This document shows positions 24,388 to 33,299 of a DNA stretch of 51,971 nt, piece after piece. Both the position numbers and the translations under genes were made by a program. The stretch is from Dyadobacter fermentans (GTDB lineage: Bacteria; Bacteroidota; Bacteroidia; Cytophagales; Spirosomataceae). Location of the stretch: contig NZ_JAHXBN010000038.1 of assembly GCF_019924045.1 (NCBI RefSeq), positions 1-51,971 of the forward strand, in the 5' to 3' direction. A model generated the notes under the pieces. That model made no database searches, was not told the origin of the DNA, and saw only the letters and a list, made by a program, of their open reading frames with translations. Each line of letters opens with the position of its first letter. Position 1 is the stretch's first letter.

Positions 24388-25827
24388 TTACTCCACTACG
24401 CTCAGCTTCACTGTATTCGTCTTGCGCTGTCTTGAAACCGGCATGCTCAATGTGTTGATGAACACGTCGCCTTTCTGCAATTCGCCTTTTTCAACGAGGA
24501 AAGTCTTGATGTCCTCGATCAGGTCGTCCGTCGAAACGCCCTGGTCGCGGTCGTAATAGAATACCTTGGTGCCCCAGTACAATGCGAGCTGGTTCATCAG
24601 CATTCTGTTGGATGTGAAGATCAGCAAGTTCGCTTTCGGGCGGTGGTGAGACAGGCGGAAAGAAGTGTAGCCCGAACGCGTAATGCCGATGATCGCAGCG
24701 GCTTGTGTATCACGTGCCAGACGGCACGCGCTCATTACCACGTTGTCGTTCAGTTTGTAGGCACCTGGCGAGTCGTTTACGGCAGCATGGTGTCTGAAAT
24801 AAATAGCGTTGCTGTTTGCCTCCACTTTTTCAATGGTGCGGCTCATGCTTTCAACGGCCAGAATAGGGTATTTACCGGAGGCCGTTTCAGCAGAAAGCAT
24901 TACCGCATCAGCGCCGTCGAGTACCGAGTTTGCCACGTCGTTCAGCTCGGCGCGGGTTGCGCGCGGGCTTTCGATCATCGACTCCAGCATTTGAGTAGCC
25001 ACGATCACAGGCTTGCCGGCACGGTTACATTTCTCAACAATCATCTTCTGGATCATCGGAACTTCTTCCGCAGGAAGTTCAACCCCGAGGTCACCACGAG
25101 CCACCATGATAGCGTCGGTAGCTTCGATGATTTCGTCGATATTGAGAATAGCCTCAGGCTTCTCGATTTTCGCTACAACACGGGCTTGCTTGCCTTTGTT
25201 GGCGATATATTCTTTCACTTTCGTGATTTCTTCAGCCGTGCGAACGAACGACAATGCAATCCATTCCACATTGTTTTCCAGGCCAAAATCCAGGTCTTCA
25301 TAATCCTTTGGTGTTACCGAAGGCATGGAAACCCTTGTATTAGGCAGGTTAACGCCTTTTTTAGATTTCAGGTAACCTCCGTAAATAACCTCGGTAATTA
25401 CATCCGTTCCTTCGATGCCTGTTACCAGCACTTCCAGTTTACCATCATCCATCAACACGCGGTCACCGATCTTCACATCATTGTACATTCCGTCGTAGGG
25501 TGTGCTCACTTTCTCAGCGGTACCGAGTACTTCCGTGTTGGAAAGGATCAGTTTTTTGCCAGGTTCGATCAGAACACCGTCTTTTTCAGCCACCAGACCG
25601 ATACGGATTTTAGGTCCTTGCAAATCTTGAAGAATCGCCAGGTTAAGGCCGTGCTCTTCGTTGATCTCGCGGATGTTGGTAAGTCTTTGCAGGTGGTCAG
25701 CGTGGGAGCCGTGGGAGAAGTTGAGACGGAACACGTTCACTCCTGCTTTGGCCAATGCATATAATGTTTCTTTCGATTCCGAGGTCGGGCCTACGGTTGC
25801 AACAATTCTGGTTTTTTTGGAAGACAT
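24388..25827 (-). CDS. pyk: Pyruvate kinase
   Basis: The 479-residue enzyme converts phosphoenolpyruvate and ADP to pyruvate and ATP, the last glycolytic step. It shows TRIVATVGPTSES at the N-terminus, FRLNFSHGSH, the B-domain, the catalytic lysine region ARVVAKIEKPEAI, the metal-binding MVARGDLGVELPAEEVP, and ATQMLESMIESPRATRAELNDVAN. The C-terminal allosteric domain is complete. Its start lies 27 bases after the priA stop on the same strand, so the two may share a transcript closed by the hairpin at 24328-24368. Confidence 0.97.
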   Translation of the reverse strand: MSSKKTRIVATVGPTSESKETLYALAKAGVNVFRLNFSHGSHADHLQRLTNIREINEEHGLNLAILQDLQGPKIRIGLVAEKDGVLIEPGKKLILSNTEVLGTAEKVSTPYDGMYNDVKIGDRVLMDDGKLEVLVTGIEGTDVITEVIYGGYLKSKKGVNLPNTRVSMPSVTPKDYEDLDFGLENNVEWIALSFVRTAEEITKVKEYIANKGKQARVVAKIEKPEAILNIDEIIEATDAIMVARGDLGVELPAEEVPMIQKMIVEKCNRAGKPVIVATQMLESMIESPRATRAELNDVANSVLDGADAVMLSAETASGKYPILAVESMSRTIEKVEANSNAIYFRHHAAVNDSPGAYKLNDNVVMSACRLARDTQAAAIIGITRSGYTSFRLSHHRPKANLLIFTSNRMLMNQLALYWGTKVFYYDRDQGVSTDDLIEDIKTFLVEKGELQKGDVFINTLSMPVSRQRKTNTVKLSVVE

Positions 25828-25854
25828 AAAGTTAATGTGCAGTAAATGATGTTT

Positions 25855-28350
25855 TTATAAACAATCCACGTCGATCACAACCTGGATGCTTTTTAGCGTC
25901 TTGTCAGTCAGAGTGTCAATTACTTTTTCCTGTATAAATGACTTTGCCGCCTTAAAATTAATCTTTTCTCGTTCAAGTTTGATGAGAATATCGAACAAAA
26001 ACTGATTTCTTACTCTTTCGACTAGTGGTGGCTGCGGCCCCAGAACCCTGCTGGCACCCAAATGAGACGTCAGTTTTTCGGCCAGCACTTTCGCGGCTCT
26101 TGCGGCAGTTCCTTCGTCGATATGCTTTACGGTAACCTTGATGAGCCTCGTAAATGGCGGATAACTAAACCGCTCGCGCTCCGCTATTTCGGTCTCGTAC
26201 ATCCCCTCGTAGTCGTTATTGATGATCTTTTCGAGTAGTGGCTGCGACGGATTAGCGGTTTGGATCAACACTTTTCCGGGCTTGTCCGCACGCCTTCCCG
26301 CCCGCCCGCTCACCTGCGTGAGCATCTGGAACGCCCGTTCCGAAGCGCGAAACTCGGGGAAGTGGATAATGCGATCGGCATCGAAAATGCCCACTACGCT
26401 CACATTGTCAAAGTCGAGGCCTTTGCTCACCATTTGCGTCCCTACCAATATGTCGATGCCTCCTTCTTCGAATTCGGAAATGATTTGCTGATAGGCGTTT
26501 TTAGCCCGGGTTGTGTCGAGGTCCATGCGCTGTACACGCGCCTCAGGATACATCACATTGATTTCCTCCTCAATTTTTTCAGTTCCGTATCCCATCGTTT
26601 TTACTTTGGGCGAGCCACAATGCGGGCAAGTCCGCGGCACTTCTTCCTTATGTCCGCAATAATGGCAGCGCAGCTCGCGGGCCTTCATGTGGTAGGTGAG
26701 GCTTACGTCGCAATTGGAGCATTCCGAAATCCAGTTGCATTCCTCGCATTGCAGGTAAGGCGAATACCCCCGGCGGTTCTGGAAGAGGATTGTCTGTTCC
26801 TTATTTTTAAGGTTGTATTCCAAATGGTTGAGCAGCACAGACGAAAACTCGTTTTTCATCTGCTTCTGCCGCTTTTCCTTTTTGGTGTCGATCAGTTCAA
26901 AGCGCGGTAGTGCGGCATTTCCGAAACGCTGCTTCATTTCTACCAGCCCGTACCGGCCGCTTTGTGCGTGGAAATAGCTTTCCAACGAGGGCGTCGCCGA
27001 ACCGAGCAGTGTTTTCCCTTTGTGCATGTACGACATAATCACCGCCACATCGCGTGCATTGTAACGTGGCGCGGGGTCGTGCTGCTTGTAGGAGGTTTCA
27101 TGCTCTTCGTCCACGATAATTAAACCGAGGTTATCAAATGGCAGGAAAATGGCGGAACGTACACCGACAACAAATTGAAATTTGCCGTCGAGAATACCTT
27201 TCCAAACCTCTACCCGTTCATTATCGGAGAATTTGGAATGATAAATGCCCATCACATCACCAAAAACTTTCCGTAACCGGATCACAATCTGCGTCGTCAG
27301 TGCAATTTCAGGAAGAAGGAATAATACCTGCGTGCCGCTTTCGAGTGCCTGTTTGATCAGCTCAATATAAACTTCGGTTTTACCGCTGCCTGTAATGCCG
27401 TGCAGAAGCACCACTTCCTTCTCGCGGAATAGCTCATGGATTTGTCGTGAAGCCTCTTTTTGGGTTTCAGTGAGGGTAATGATGCCCATGTTGCCCGTAG
27501 GGATATCGTCGAAGCGGGAGACGAATATTTCGAACTGTTCGAAAATGCCTTTTTTGATGAGCGTATTCAGCGAGGCATCGGAGATGCTGTCGTCCTGGCT
27601 GAATACCGACTTATCCAAACCCTTGTAGTTCAAGTCCGGATTGTTATAAACTGGAATGAAACTGAGGTATTTCAAAAGGATTTCCTGCTGCTTGGGCGTC
27701 TTGTCGAGGTCGGCGGCCAGCTTTGAAAGCGCTTCATTGGTGGTATAAGCTGCCGTCAGTCTGATTTTCTTCGCGACCTTTGGCTTGTAGCGCTCTTTTA
27801 CCTCTTCATATAAAATCACCGCCCTCTTCCCGACGAGCGATTTGATAATTGAGGTTATATTGGATTTTTGTAAAAGCCTTTCCACTTCCTCGTACGAAAG
27901 CGTCTGATGCTTTTTTATCTCTTCCACAACGAGAACCTCCTGATCGGTCAGCAGGTCTTCATATTCAAATTCAGGATTCAACTGAATGCGCGACTGGCTC
28001 GTGATTTTCAAGCCCGCCGGTAATGCCATATTCATAACTTCGCCGATATTGCACAGGTAATATTCGGCTACCCAGGCAAAGAGGTCGAGTTGTTGCTGGG
28101 TAACGATTGGCTGCTCGTCGAGCAATTCCAGAATATACTTCGCCTGGTATTTCACCGGTGGATTGGAATGCAGTTGTGCCACCACGGCCGTAATGACCCT
28201 TTTCTGCCCAAACTGCACGATTACCCTCGCCCCAACCTTGATCAGCGAAGCCATTTCCCGCGGAACCCGGTATGTAAACAGGTTCGGAATCGGTACCGGA
28301 AGGATCAGGTCGGCAAATAAGGTTATTTCTTCCTCAAAAAGGGAGGTCAT
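25855..28350 (-). CDS. priA: Primosomal protein N' (replication restart helicase PriA)
   Basis: The 831-residue superfamily 2 helicase restarts stalled replication forks. The N-terminal DNA-binding domain includes DLILPVPIPNLFTYRVP. The helicase core follows: Walker A LLHGITGSGKTEVY near residue 320, Walker B IIVDEEHETSYKQ, and the SGRAGRADKPG-like motif VI. The zinc-binding insert carries CEEC, CSNC, CHYC and CPHC pairs between about residues 530 and 575. The C-terminal domain is intact (VLGPQPPLVERVRNQFLFDILI). It precedes pyk by 27 bases. Confidence 0.97.
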   Translation of the reverse strand: MTSLFEEEITLFADLILPVPIPNLFTYRVPREMASLIKVGARVIVQFGQKRVITAVVAQLHSNPPVKYQAKYILELLDEQPIVTQQQLDLFAWVAEYYLCNIGEVMNMALPAGLKITSQSRIQLNPEFEYEDLLTDQEVLVVEEIKKHQTLSYEEVERLLQKSNITSIIKSLVGKRAVILYEEVKERYKPKVAKKIRLTAAYTTNEALSKLAADLDKTPKQQEILLKYLSFIPVYNNPDLNYKGLDKSVFSQDDSISDASLNTLIKKGIFEQFEIFVSRFDDIPTGNMGIITLTETQKEASRQIHELFREKEVVLLHGITGSGKTEVYIELIKQALESGTQVLFLLPEIALTTQIVIRLRKVFGDVMGIYHSKFSDNERVEVWKGILDGKFQFVVGVRSAIFLPFDNLGLIIVDEEHETSYKQHDPAPRYNARDVAVIMSYMHKGKTLLGSATPSLESYFHAQSGRYGLVEMKQRFGNAALPRFELIDTKKEKRQKQMKNEFSSVLLNHLEYNLKNKEQTILFQNRRGYSPYLQCEECNWISECSNCDVSLTYHMKARELRCHYCGHKEEVPRTCPHCGSPKVKTMGYGTEKIEEEINVMYPEARVQRMDLDTTRAKNAYQQIISEFEEGGIDILVGTQMVSKGLDFDNVSVVGIFDADRIIHFPEFRASERAFQMLTQVSGRAGRRADKPGKVLIQTANPSQPLLEKIINNDYEGMYETEIAERERFSYPPFTRLIKVTVKHIDEGTAARAAKVLAEKLTSHLGASRVLGPQPPLVERVRNQFLFDILIKLEREKINFKAAKSFIQEKVIDTLTDKTLKSIQVVIDVDCL

Positions 28351-28392
28351 TGGTTCAATGCTTTAATTCGGGCGCAAGTTCGCAATTTGTGG

Positions 28393-28986
28393 TCAAGCAA
28401 TCAACGAAACATCGAGGGTAGCGGCATGTGCCCAGTCGACCATCGCATTAAAAAGCCGTATCCGGCTGAATGACCCGATATCGCTTTCACGAATGTCGGC
28501 AGTTTCAATAATGCCCTTATCGAGCAATAACGCGCGTTGTGTGCCGGGCAGGAGCGGACTCGCGGGCGTGAGCCAGCGGTCGCCGTCGAGGAATGCGACA
28601 TTGCAAAAATTGGAATCCGTCAGGAGGCCCTTCTTGATAATCAATATTTCGTCCGCGTCCCCCCGTTGCGCGTAGAGTGCATTCAGGGTGTCGCGGTTAT
28701 CGTACTTGTACCGGTAGTCGATTTCATCGTGATAAACGCGCCTGATTTTGCGGATTTCACGGCGGGAATAGGGTTCCCATTTGATATTATTAACCACCTT
28801 ATCATAGGCAATACGACATTTATGCATTGTGTCGTCGAGGAGGTCTGGAATAGGAAGCAGTTCGGCTAAATTCCAGTTATCATCGCAACCCCATAGTTCG
28901 CGACGGGTTTTATTAAGGCGTGCTTCGTGGTACGACAGGTTTTTCAATTGCCGGTGTTCGACGCAAATCGTTTCAAAGCACAGCAT
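28393..28986 (-). CDS. pabC: Aminotransferase class IV, probable aminodeoxychorismate lyase
   Basis: The 197-residue protein from ATG 28986 belongs to fold-type IV PLP enzymes: a Lys in the central segment (DKVVNNIKWEP), the ILIIKKGLLTDSNFCNVAFLDGDRW segment and LTPASPLLPGTQRALLLDKG. It overlaps the pabB stop by 14 bases, the usual coupling for folate or p-aminobenzoate synthesis, where it releases pyruvate from aminodeoxychorismate. It is shorter than branched-chain aminotransferases. The longer frame to 29022 would overlap pabB further and is not favoured. pabA is not in the window. Confidence 0.88.
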   Translation of the reverse strand: MLCFETICVEHRQLKNLSYHEARLNKTRRELWGCDDNWNLAELLPIPDLLDDTMHKCRIAYDKVVNNIKWEPYSRREIRKIRRVYHDEIDYRYKYDNRDTLNALYAQRGDADEILIIKKGLLTDSNFCNVAFLDGDRWLTPASPLLPGTQRALLLDKGIIETADIRESDIGSFSRIRLFNAMVDWAHAATLDVSLIA

Positions 28987-30040
28987 GCGGAGCGTGGCTA
29001 AATGGGAGATAAACCTTGTCAATCACTTCCTGAAACTCACTTTTTGCATTGCTCAATGCCGTAATTCCACCGCCGCTTTTGAACACCAGTTGTTGATCCT
29101 GTTGCTCGATAAAACGGATCATTACCGCGCTTTCAAAGTTCTCCCCATCAAAATAGCCCATCACGCCGGTATAATAACCACGGTTATATTGCTCGGCCTC
29201 CTGAATGATTTCCAGCGTACGCGGTTTAGGTGCACCGGTAATGGAACCGGCAGGGAGTAATTTTTTCAAAAGGTCACCATATTGGCCGTCGAAACCGGTT
29301 GGTAATGTGCCTGCAATTTCAGAACTCACCTGCAAAAGCGTTTTGTCGGAAGCCTGAATGCGATCGATATAACGATAGCGCTCCACCCAAACTTTCTCGG
29401 CCACCATACTCATGTCATTTCTAATCAGATCGACGATCGTAGCGTGCTCGGCCGCTTCTTTGTAATCAGAAAGTATGACTTGCTCTGCATTCGGCACGGA
29501 GGCGTCGATGGTGCCTTTCATCGGAAACGAGGCAATGCGGTTACCCCGGATACGCACGAAGATTTCGGGGGAGAAACAAACGAACCGGTTTTTGAACAGC
29601 AGCCGGTAAGGCGCTTCACTGTGCCGGAATATTTGTTTCAGCGTGAGATTGGTCTCAACTGGCGTCGGTACCGAAAGATTGACGAGGAAAGAGTTCCCTG
29701 CATTCAAATGATGCAGTACGCAGTCGAACTTGGATTGATAATCCTTAAAAGCGAGCGGATGTTTATCGAACCGAATGTGCTCGGGAAGATCATCACTGAA
29801 CCCCGGAGCATCATTGGTAAAACCATTCAGATTGAAGAGAATCTCGTTCGAGTCAATGTCGCTGAGCTTCCAGGCGAGCGGCTTTCGGAATTGGTAATCC
29901 ACCAAAAAAAAGAACGGGGTTTTGGCTTTGCCCCATTCATTCAGTTTCTCCGTAAAGTCACCGGCCGCGTTTTCCAAGCTAAAAAGTGGTATTATCAGAC
30001 TTTCTGAACAGTTAGCTAATTTACAAAGTTCAGAAACCAA
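28973..30040 (-). CDS. pabB: Aminodeoxychorismate synthase component I / anthranilate synthase I family
   Basis: The 355-residue chorismate-binding enzyme shows IASFPMKGTIDAS, DLIRNDMSMVAEKV, LQVSSEIAGTL, LLPAGSITGAPKPRTLEII, GYYTGVMGYFDGENFESAVMIR and GGGITALSNAKSEFQEV. With a glutamine amidotransferase subunit it makes 4-amino-4-deoxychorismate for folate. Coupling to a class IV aminotransferase favours PabB over TrpE. No ATG exists near the N-terminus; the frame opens at TTG 30040, but alignment-like reasoning favours a start near TTG 29977 (SLENAAGDF), so the true start is uncertain. Confidence 0.92.
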   Translation of the reverse strand: MVSELCKLANCSESLIIPLFSLENAAGDFTEKLNEWGKAKTPFFFLVDYQFRKPLAWKLSDIDSNEILFNLNGFTNDAPGFSDDLPEHIRFDKHPLAFKDYQSKFDCVLHHLNAGNSFLVNLSVPTPVETNLTLKQIFRHSEAPYRLLFKNRFVCFSPEIFVRIRGNRIASFPMKGTIDASVPNAEQVILSDYKEAAEHATIVDLIRNDMSMVAEKVWVERYRYIDRIQASDKTLLQVSSEIAGTLPTGFDGQYGDLLKKLLPAGSITGAPKPRTLEIIQEAEQYNRGYYTGVMGYFDGENFESAVMIRFIEQQDQQLVFKSGGGITALSNAKSEFQEVIDKVYLPFSHAPHAVL

Positions 30041-30102
30041 TAGCTAAATTAGAGGGTTAAAAGACTAAGGGCGGCCGCGAGCAAAAGGCCGTCAGCCATA
30101 CA

Positions 30103-31110
30103 ATGCACATTTACGACGCAATCATTATCGGTGGTGGCCCCTGCGGCCTCGCAATGGGTGTAGAGCTGGCCAAAAGCGGCCTCGACTACCTGATCCTCGA
30201 AAAAGGAAATCTCACAGAATCTATCCGCCGGTACCCACGACGGATGAAGTTTTTCTCCACCGCTGAAAACATCGAGATAGGCGGCATACCGTTTGCGATT
30301 TCGGATGTAAAAGCCAATCGTAATGAGGCTTTGCAGTATTACCGGAAGGTTGCCGGATATTATCACCTGAATTTCAGGCTATTTGTGGATGTGGACCGGA
30401 CGGAAAAGCAAGCGGATGGCACTTTTCTGACCTACTCGAATGATGGTCAGGTGTTTCAATCCAAAAATGTGATCCTGGCGACGGGCTATTTCGATGTGCC
30501 GCGTATGTTGAATGTGCCCGGTGAGAACCTGCCGCACGTTTCGCATTATTATGATGAGCCATTTAAATACTCTTACACCAATGTGGTGTTGGTAGGCGGA
30601 TCCAATTCCTCGGTGGAGGCTGCTTTGGAGCTATATCGCCACGACGCGAAGGTAACGATCGTGCATAAGGAAGCCGACTTTCGTACCAAAGTGAAGTACT
30701 GGCTCGTGCCGGACGTGAAAAACCGCGTGAAGGAAGGGAAGATCCACACACGTTTTAATTCGGTGACACGGGCGATCGAGCCGGGGCGACTTTTAATCGA
30801 AAATCTGGAAACAGGCGAACAGGAATGGCTACCGGCGGATTTCGTTTTTCTATTGGTAGGCTATTTGCCTGACGAGCATTTGCTCGCGCGCTGTGGCGTG
30901 ACGCTCGACCCGGTGACGAAAGTGCCGGAATATGATAAGGAAACATTTGAGACAAATGTCCCTGGTTTATATCTGTGCGGAACTGTATTAGCGGGTGTGT
31001 TTACTGAAAAGGTATTTATAGAAAATGGTCGTGAGCATGCAGCGGCGATCGCTGATCATTTGGCCGGGCGTGAAGTTCGAAAGGTGAATGAGTTGATTGA
31101 TCGGATTTGA
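30103..31110 (+). CDS. YpdA-family FAD-dependent oxidoreductase (putative bacillithiol disulfide reductase)
   Basis: The 335-residue pyridine-nucleotide-disulfide-type flavoprotein has an N-terminal FAD motif (IIIGGGPCGLAMGVELAKSG; the Cys after GGGP is a YpdA feature) and a second dinucleotide motif VVLVGGSNSSVEAALEL near residue 165. The C-terminal segment is VPGLYLCGTVLAGVFTEKVFIENGREHA. It lacks the CxxC of thioredoxin reductase. YpdA/Bdr reduces bacillithiol disulfide with NADPH in species that make bacillithiol. Whether this genome makes it is not visible here. It is divergent from pabB. Confidence 0.88.
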   Translation: MHIYDAIIIGGGPCGLAMGVELAKSGLDYLILEKGNLTESIRRYPRRMKFFSTAENIEIGGIPFAISDVKANRNEALQYYRKVAGYYHLNFRLFVDVDRTEKQADGTFLTYSNDGQVFQSKNVILATGYFDVPRMLNVPGENLPHVSHYYDEPFKYSYTNVVLVGGSNSSVEAALELYRHDAKVTIVHKEADFRTKVKYWLVPDVKNRVKEGKIHTRFNSVTRAIEPGRLLIENLETGEQEWLPADFVFLLVGYLPDEHLLARCGVTLDPVTKVPEYDKETFETNVPGLYLCGTVLAGVFTEKVFIENGREHAAAIADHLAGREVRKVNELIDRI

Positions 31111-31157
31111 TGCCACGAAGGCACTAATAAGCACGAATTAATCTGCAAAAGAAGAAG

Positions 31158-32309
31158 CTACTGCTCCACGAGTACCAGCTTCCTCTTCTTCTTTTTACTG
31201 GAAATCTTCTCAATTTTACCAATTAGCCCATTTGCTCCGACGCCGTAGCCTACATTTCCGGCGAAACTTAGGGAATGGAAACCTTCGGTACCGAGTGAAA
31301 TCCAGCTTTTTCCGCGGTCTAAGGAGACGCTGTTGCCAGAAGGGCCAGAGGCTACCAGCGCATAGTTGTCCGAGCGGATCTGCGTGTCGCCGTTCCAGGT
31401 GGCGTTGGTCTTGTGGTAAATGGCTACGGATTCTTTCAGGCCGGTAGGCTTGGTCATGCCGGCTAACGTCCAGGTAATGCCTCCGTCGGCAGTAAGGAGC
31501 ACGTTTTGCGTAGAGTCAGTCGTCTTTTTGTAGTCTCCGCCTACGGCGATTCCATTCTTTTTAGACCAAAACCTCAAACCGAAAATACCGGCAGTCGGTC
31601 CGGCGGGTAATGGAGTGGAGGATACCTGCCAGCTTTGGCCGTAATCTTCCGTCCTGAAAACCCTGGCCATTTTGCTGCCGCCGGTACCGATGAAGGCTAC
31701 ACCTTTGCCATTGGTGAGGATGGATGTACCGCTCGCCGCGAAGCACGCCTCACCGGGCTCGGCTACCGGGCGATTGTTCAACGGGAGCTCCTGCCAGCTG
31801 TTGCCACCGTCTTCGGTTGTAAGAATGAACAGCCTGCCCTGGGTCGGGTCACCGAGGCAAATGCCTTTATTTTTGTCCCAAAAGTCGATTCCATCCAGAA
31901 AAACCCCATTTTGTGTAGTTTGGTACACAAGCTTCCAGCTTTCTCCGCCGTCCTCTGTTTTGTAGATTTTCGCTTTGTCTTTTTCCGACTCACCGGCGCT
32001 CATCGCGATTGCAACCTGTTTATCGAATGCATGGACGTCGCGGAAGTCGAGCGAGTCGGCGCCGGAAACTTTGTAGGTAGTCCAGGTGTGCCCGCCGTTG
32101 GTAGTCTTCAAAACAGTGCCCCTCGTGCCGCCGATCCAGCAAATAGTAGGTGATACCGCGTGTACTGCACGCATATGGATCTTCGTTTTGATATCGATGA
32201 CCTTCCATTGCGCCGTGCTTTTTCCCGCTGTGATCAGGAATATGGATAAAAGCAGGGGAGAGAAAATGCCGTTTACGGAAAATCGGCGCGCTGATTTGCG
32301 AAGTGGCAC
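31158..32309 (-). CDS. Secreted WD40/YCF48-like beta-propeller protein
   Basis: The 383-residue protein has a GTG start at 32309 and a signal peptide (LLLSIFLITAGKSTAQ). The mature part contains repeated propeller blades with TTNGGHTWTTY, TEDGGESWKLVY, TEDGGNSWQELPL, TEDYGQSWQVSS and TADGGITWTLAG, the Asp-box-like repeat of YCF48/photosystem-stability-factor and sortilin-type propellers. Such proteins are common secreted or surface proteins in Bacteroidota; the partner is unknown. A basic KKKKRKLVLVEQ tail ends the protein. It is divergent from the YtxH-type gene. Confidence 0.85.
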   Translation of the reverse strand: MPLRKSARRFSVNGIFSPLLLSIFLITAGKSTAQWKVIDIKTKIHMRAVHAVSPTICWIGGTRGTVLKTTNGGHTWTTYKVSGADSLDFRDVHAFDKQVAIAMSAGESEKDKAKIYKTEDGGESWKLVYQTTQNGVFLDGIDFWDKNKGICLGDPTQGRLFILTTEDGGNSWQELPLNNRPVAEPGEACFAASGTSILTNGKGVAFIGTGGSKMARVFRTEDYGQSWQVSSTPLPAGPTAGIFGLRFWSKKNGIAVGGDYKKTTDSTQNVLLTADGGITWTLAGMTKPTGLKESVAIYHKTNATWNGDTQIRSDNYALVASGPSGNSVSLDRGKSWISLGTEGFHSLSFAGNVGYGVGANGLIGKIEKISSKKKKRKLVLVEQ

Positions 32310-32365
32310 AGTATTTTGTTATTTTCAGTTCTAATGTTTTTATCAACACAAAATAGGGAATTCGT

Positions 32366-32668
32366 ATGAACAAGAACCAAAAATTTTTGATTGGCTCGAT
32401 CGGAGCACTGTTAACAGGCATCGCGATTGGCCTTTTGGTAGCTCCTAAAAACGGAAAAGAAACCCGCAAATTGATCAAAAATAAGGCAAACGACCTGGGC
32501 GGAAACGCTAAGGATAAATATGAGAAAAGCCTTGAAGAACTGTCGCACCTGGCCGACAGACTCAAAGACGGGTTCCTGAAAAACGTAAGCAGCGCAAAAG
32601 AAAAAGCAAATGGTGTGGCCGAGAATGTGAGCGAAAAAGCTCGCGGCGTAGTCAACAACAATGCTTAG
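32366..32668 (+). CDS. YtxH domain-containing protein
   Basis: The 100-residue protein has a Gly/Ala-rich membrane segment at about residues 8-27 (LIGSIGALLTGIAIGLLVAPKNG), followed by KETRKLIKNKA and an Ala/Lys/Glu-rich amphipathic helix to the end. This is the layout of YtxH general-stress proteins, anchored in the membrane with a helical cytoplasmic or periplasmic tail. The molecular function is unknown. It is monocistronic, followed by a hairpin shared with the convergent DUF4136 gene. Confidence 0.85.
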   Translation: MNKNQKFLIGSIGALLTGIAIGLLVAPKNGKETRKLIKNKANDLGGNAKDKYEKSLEELSHLADRLKDGFLKNVSSAKEKANGVAENVSEKARGVVNNNA

Positions 32669-32689
32669 TAACTCCGATATTCACGACAT

Positions 32690-32730
32690 TGAAAGGGTTG
32701 TTTCCGATAAAGAAGCGACCCTTTTTGCTG
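32690..32730 (+). terminator. Terminator between YtxH-type and DUF4136 genes
   Basis: AAAGGGTTGTTTC pairs with GAAGCGACCCTTT (32692-32704 with 32712-32724; two G-U pairs) around a 7-base loop, followed by T-run. It lies between convergent genes and may work in both directions. Confidence 0.75.
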
Positions 32731-32737
32731 CCCTTAA

Positions 32738-33277
32738 TCAGGGTATTTTAGCCACTACTTCGCTGATTACCTGGTTGATATCTTCGGTGAAATTCTTCGT
32801 CTTTTCAGGGATGATGCCGCTCGCCCCACCTTGCCAAACCATCCGGTTATTCGCGGCATCTACCAGGTCGATCACGATGGTGCCTTCACGGTATTTGCCG
32901 GTTACCACCTCTTCACTTTTCCAGGAATAGCGCCGCTGGCCCATGTAGCGCGGGAGGCCGTCGGTGCGGAAATCTGTTTGCCGTGTTTGCAATTGCTCCT
33001 GCACATTCAATGCAATATTGATTTTCAGGCTGGGGTCACGCGCCTCGTCGAGCCCGCGGGCTTGCAGGTTTTTGGCAATGGCTTCCTTGATAATGCCCAC
33101 GTTTTTCTCAAAGTTTCGGGAAACCGTATCGCCCCTCGCCTCGATATCGTAAAAGCCATAAGTAGGGAAATCTAAGAGCTTGAAGGAGTCTTCTTTTTTG
33201 ACTTTCAGTAATTTATAGGATGGGCTGCACGCGGTAATCAGTAATAAAAGGCACAAAAAGGCCGGGGCATTTTTCAT
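32738..33277 (-). CDS. DUF4136 family lipoprotein
   Basis: The 179-residue protein has a lipoprotein signal with Cys at residue 17 (LLLITAC). The DUF4136 pattern follows: KLLDFPTYGFYDI, a helix VGIIKEAIAKNLQARGLDEA with the DPSLKINIALNVQEQ strand, and a C-terminal GTIVIDLVDAANNRMVWQGGASGII segment. The family is an envelope lipoprotein family of unknown function. It starts 22 bases after the dnaG stop, so it is probably the last gene of a terC-dnaG-DUF4136 transcript. Confidence 0.88.
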   Translation of the reverse strand: MKNAPAFLCLLLLITACSPSYKLLKVKKEDSFKLLDFPTYGFYDIEARGDTVSRNFEKNVGIIKEAIAKNLQARGLDEARDPSLKINIALNVQEQLQTRQTDFRTDGLPRYMGQRRYSWKSEEVVTGKYREGTIVIDLVDAANNRMVWQGGASGIIPEKTKNFTEDINQVISEVVAKIP

Positions 33278-33299
33278 GACAGCGAATATTTAGGTTAAA

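Noticed and set aside
24643..25764. Long plus-strand open frame (373 codons) opposite pyruvate kinase
   Set aside because: It is antisense to an unmistakable pyk gene, its translation is His/Phe/Arg-rich with no recognisable domain, and it reflects the GC pattern of the opposite strand.
28351..28392. Possible separate promoter before priA
   Set aside because: No TAnnTTTG box or close variant is seen in the 42-base gap after pabC.
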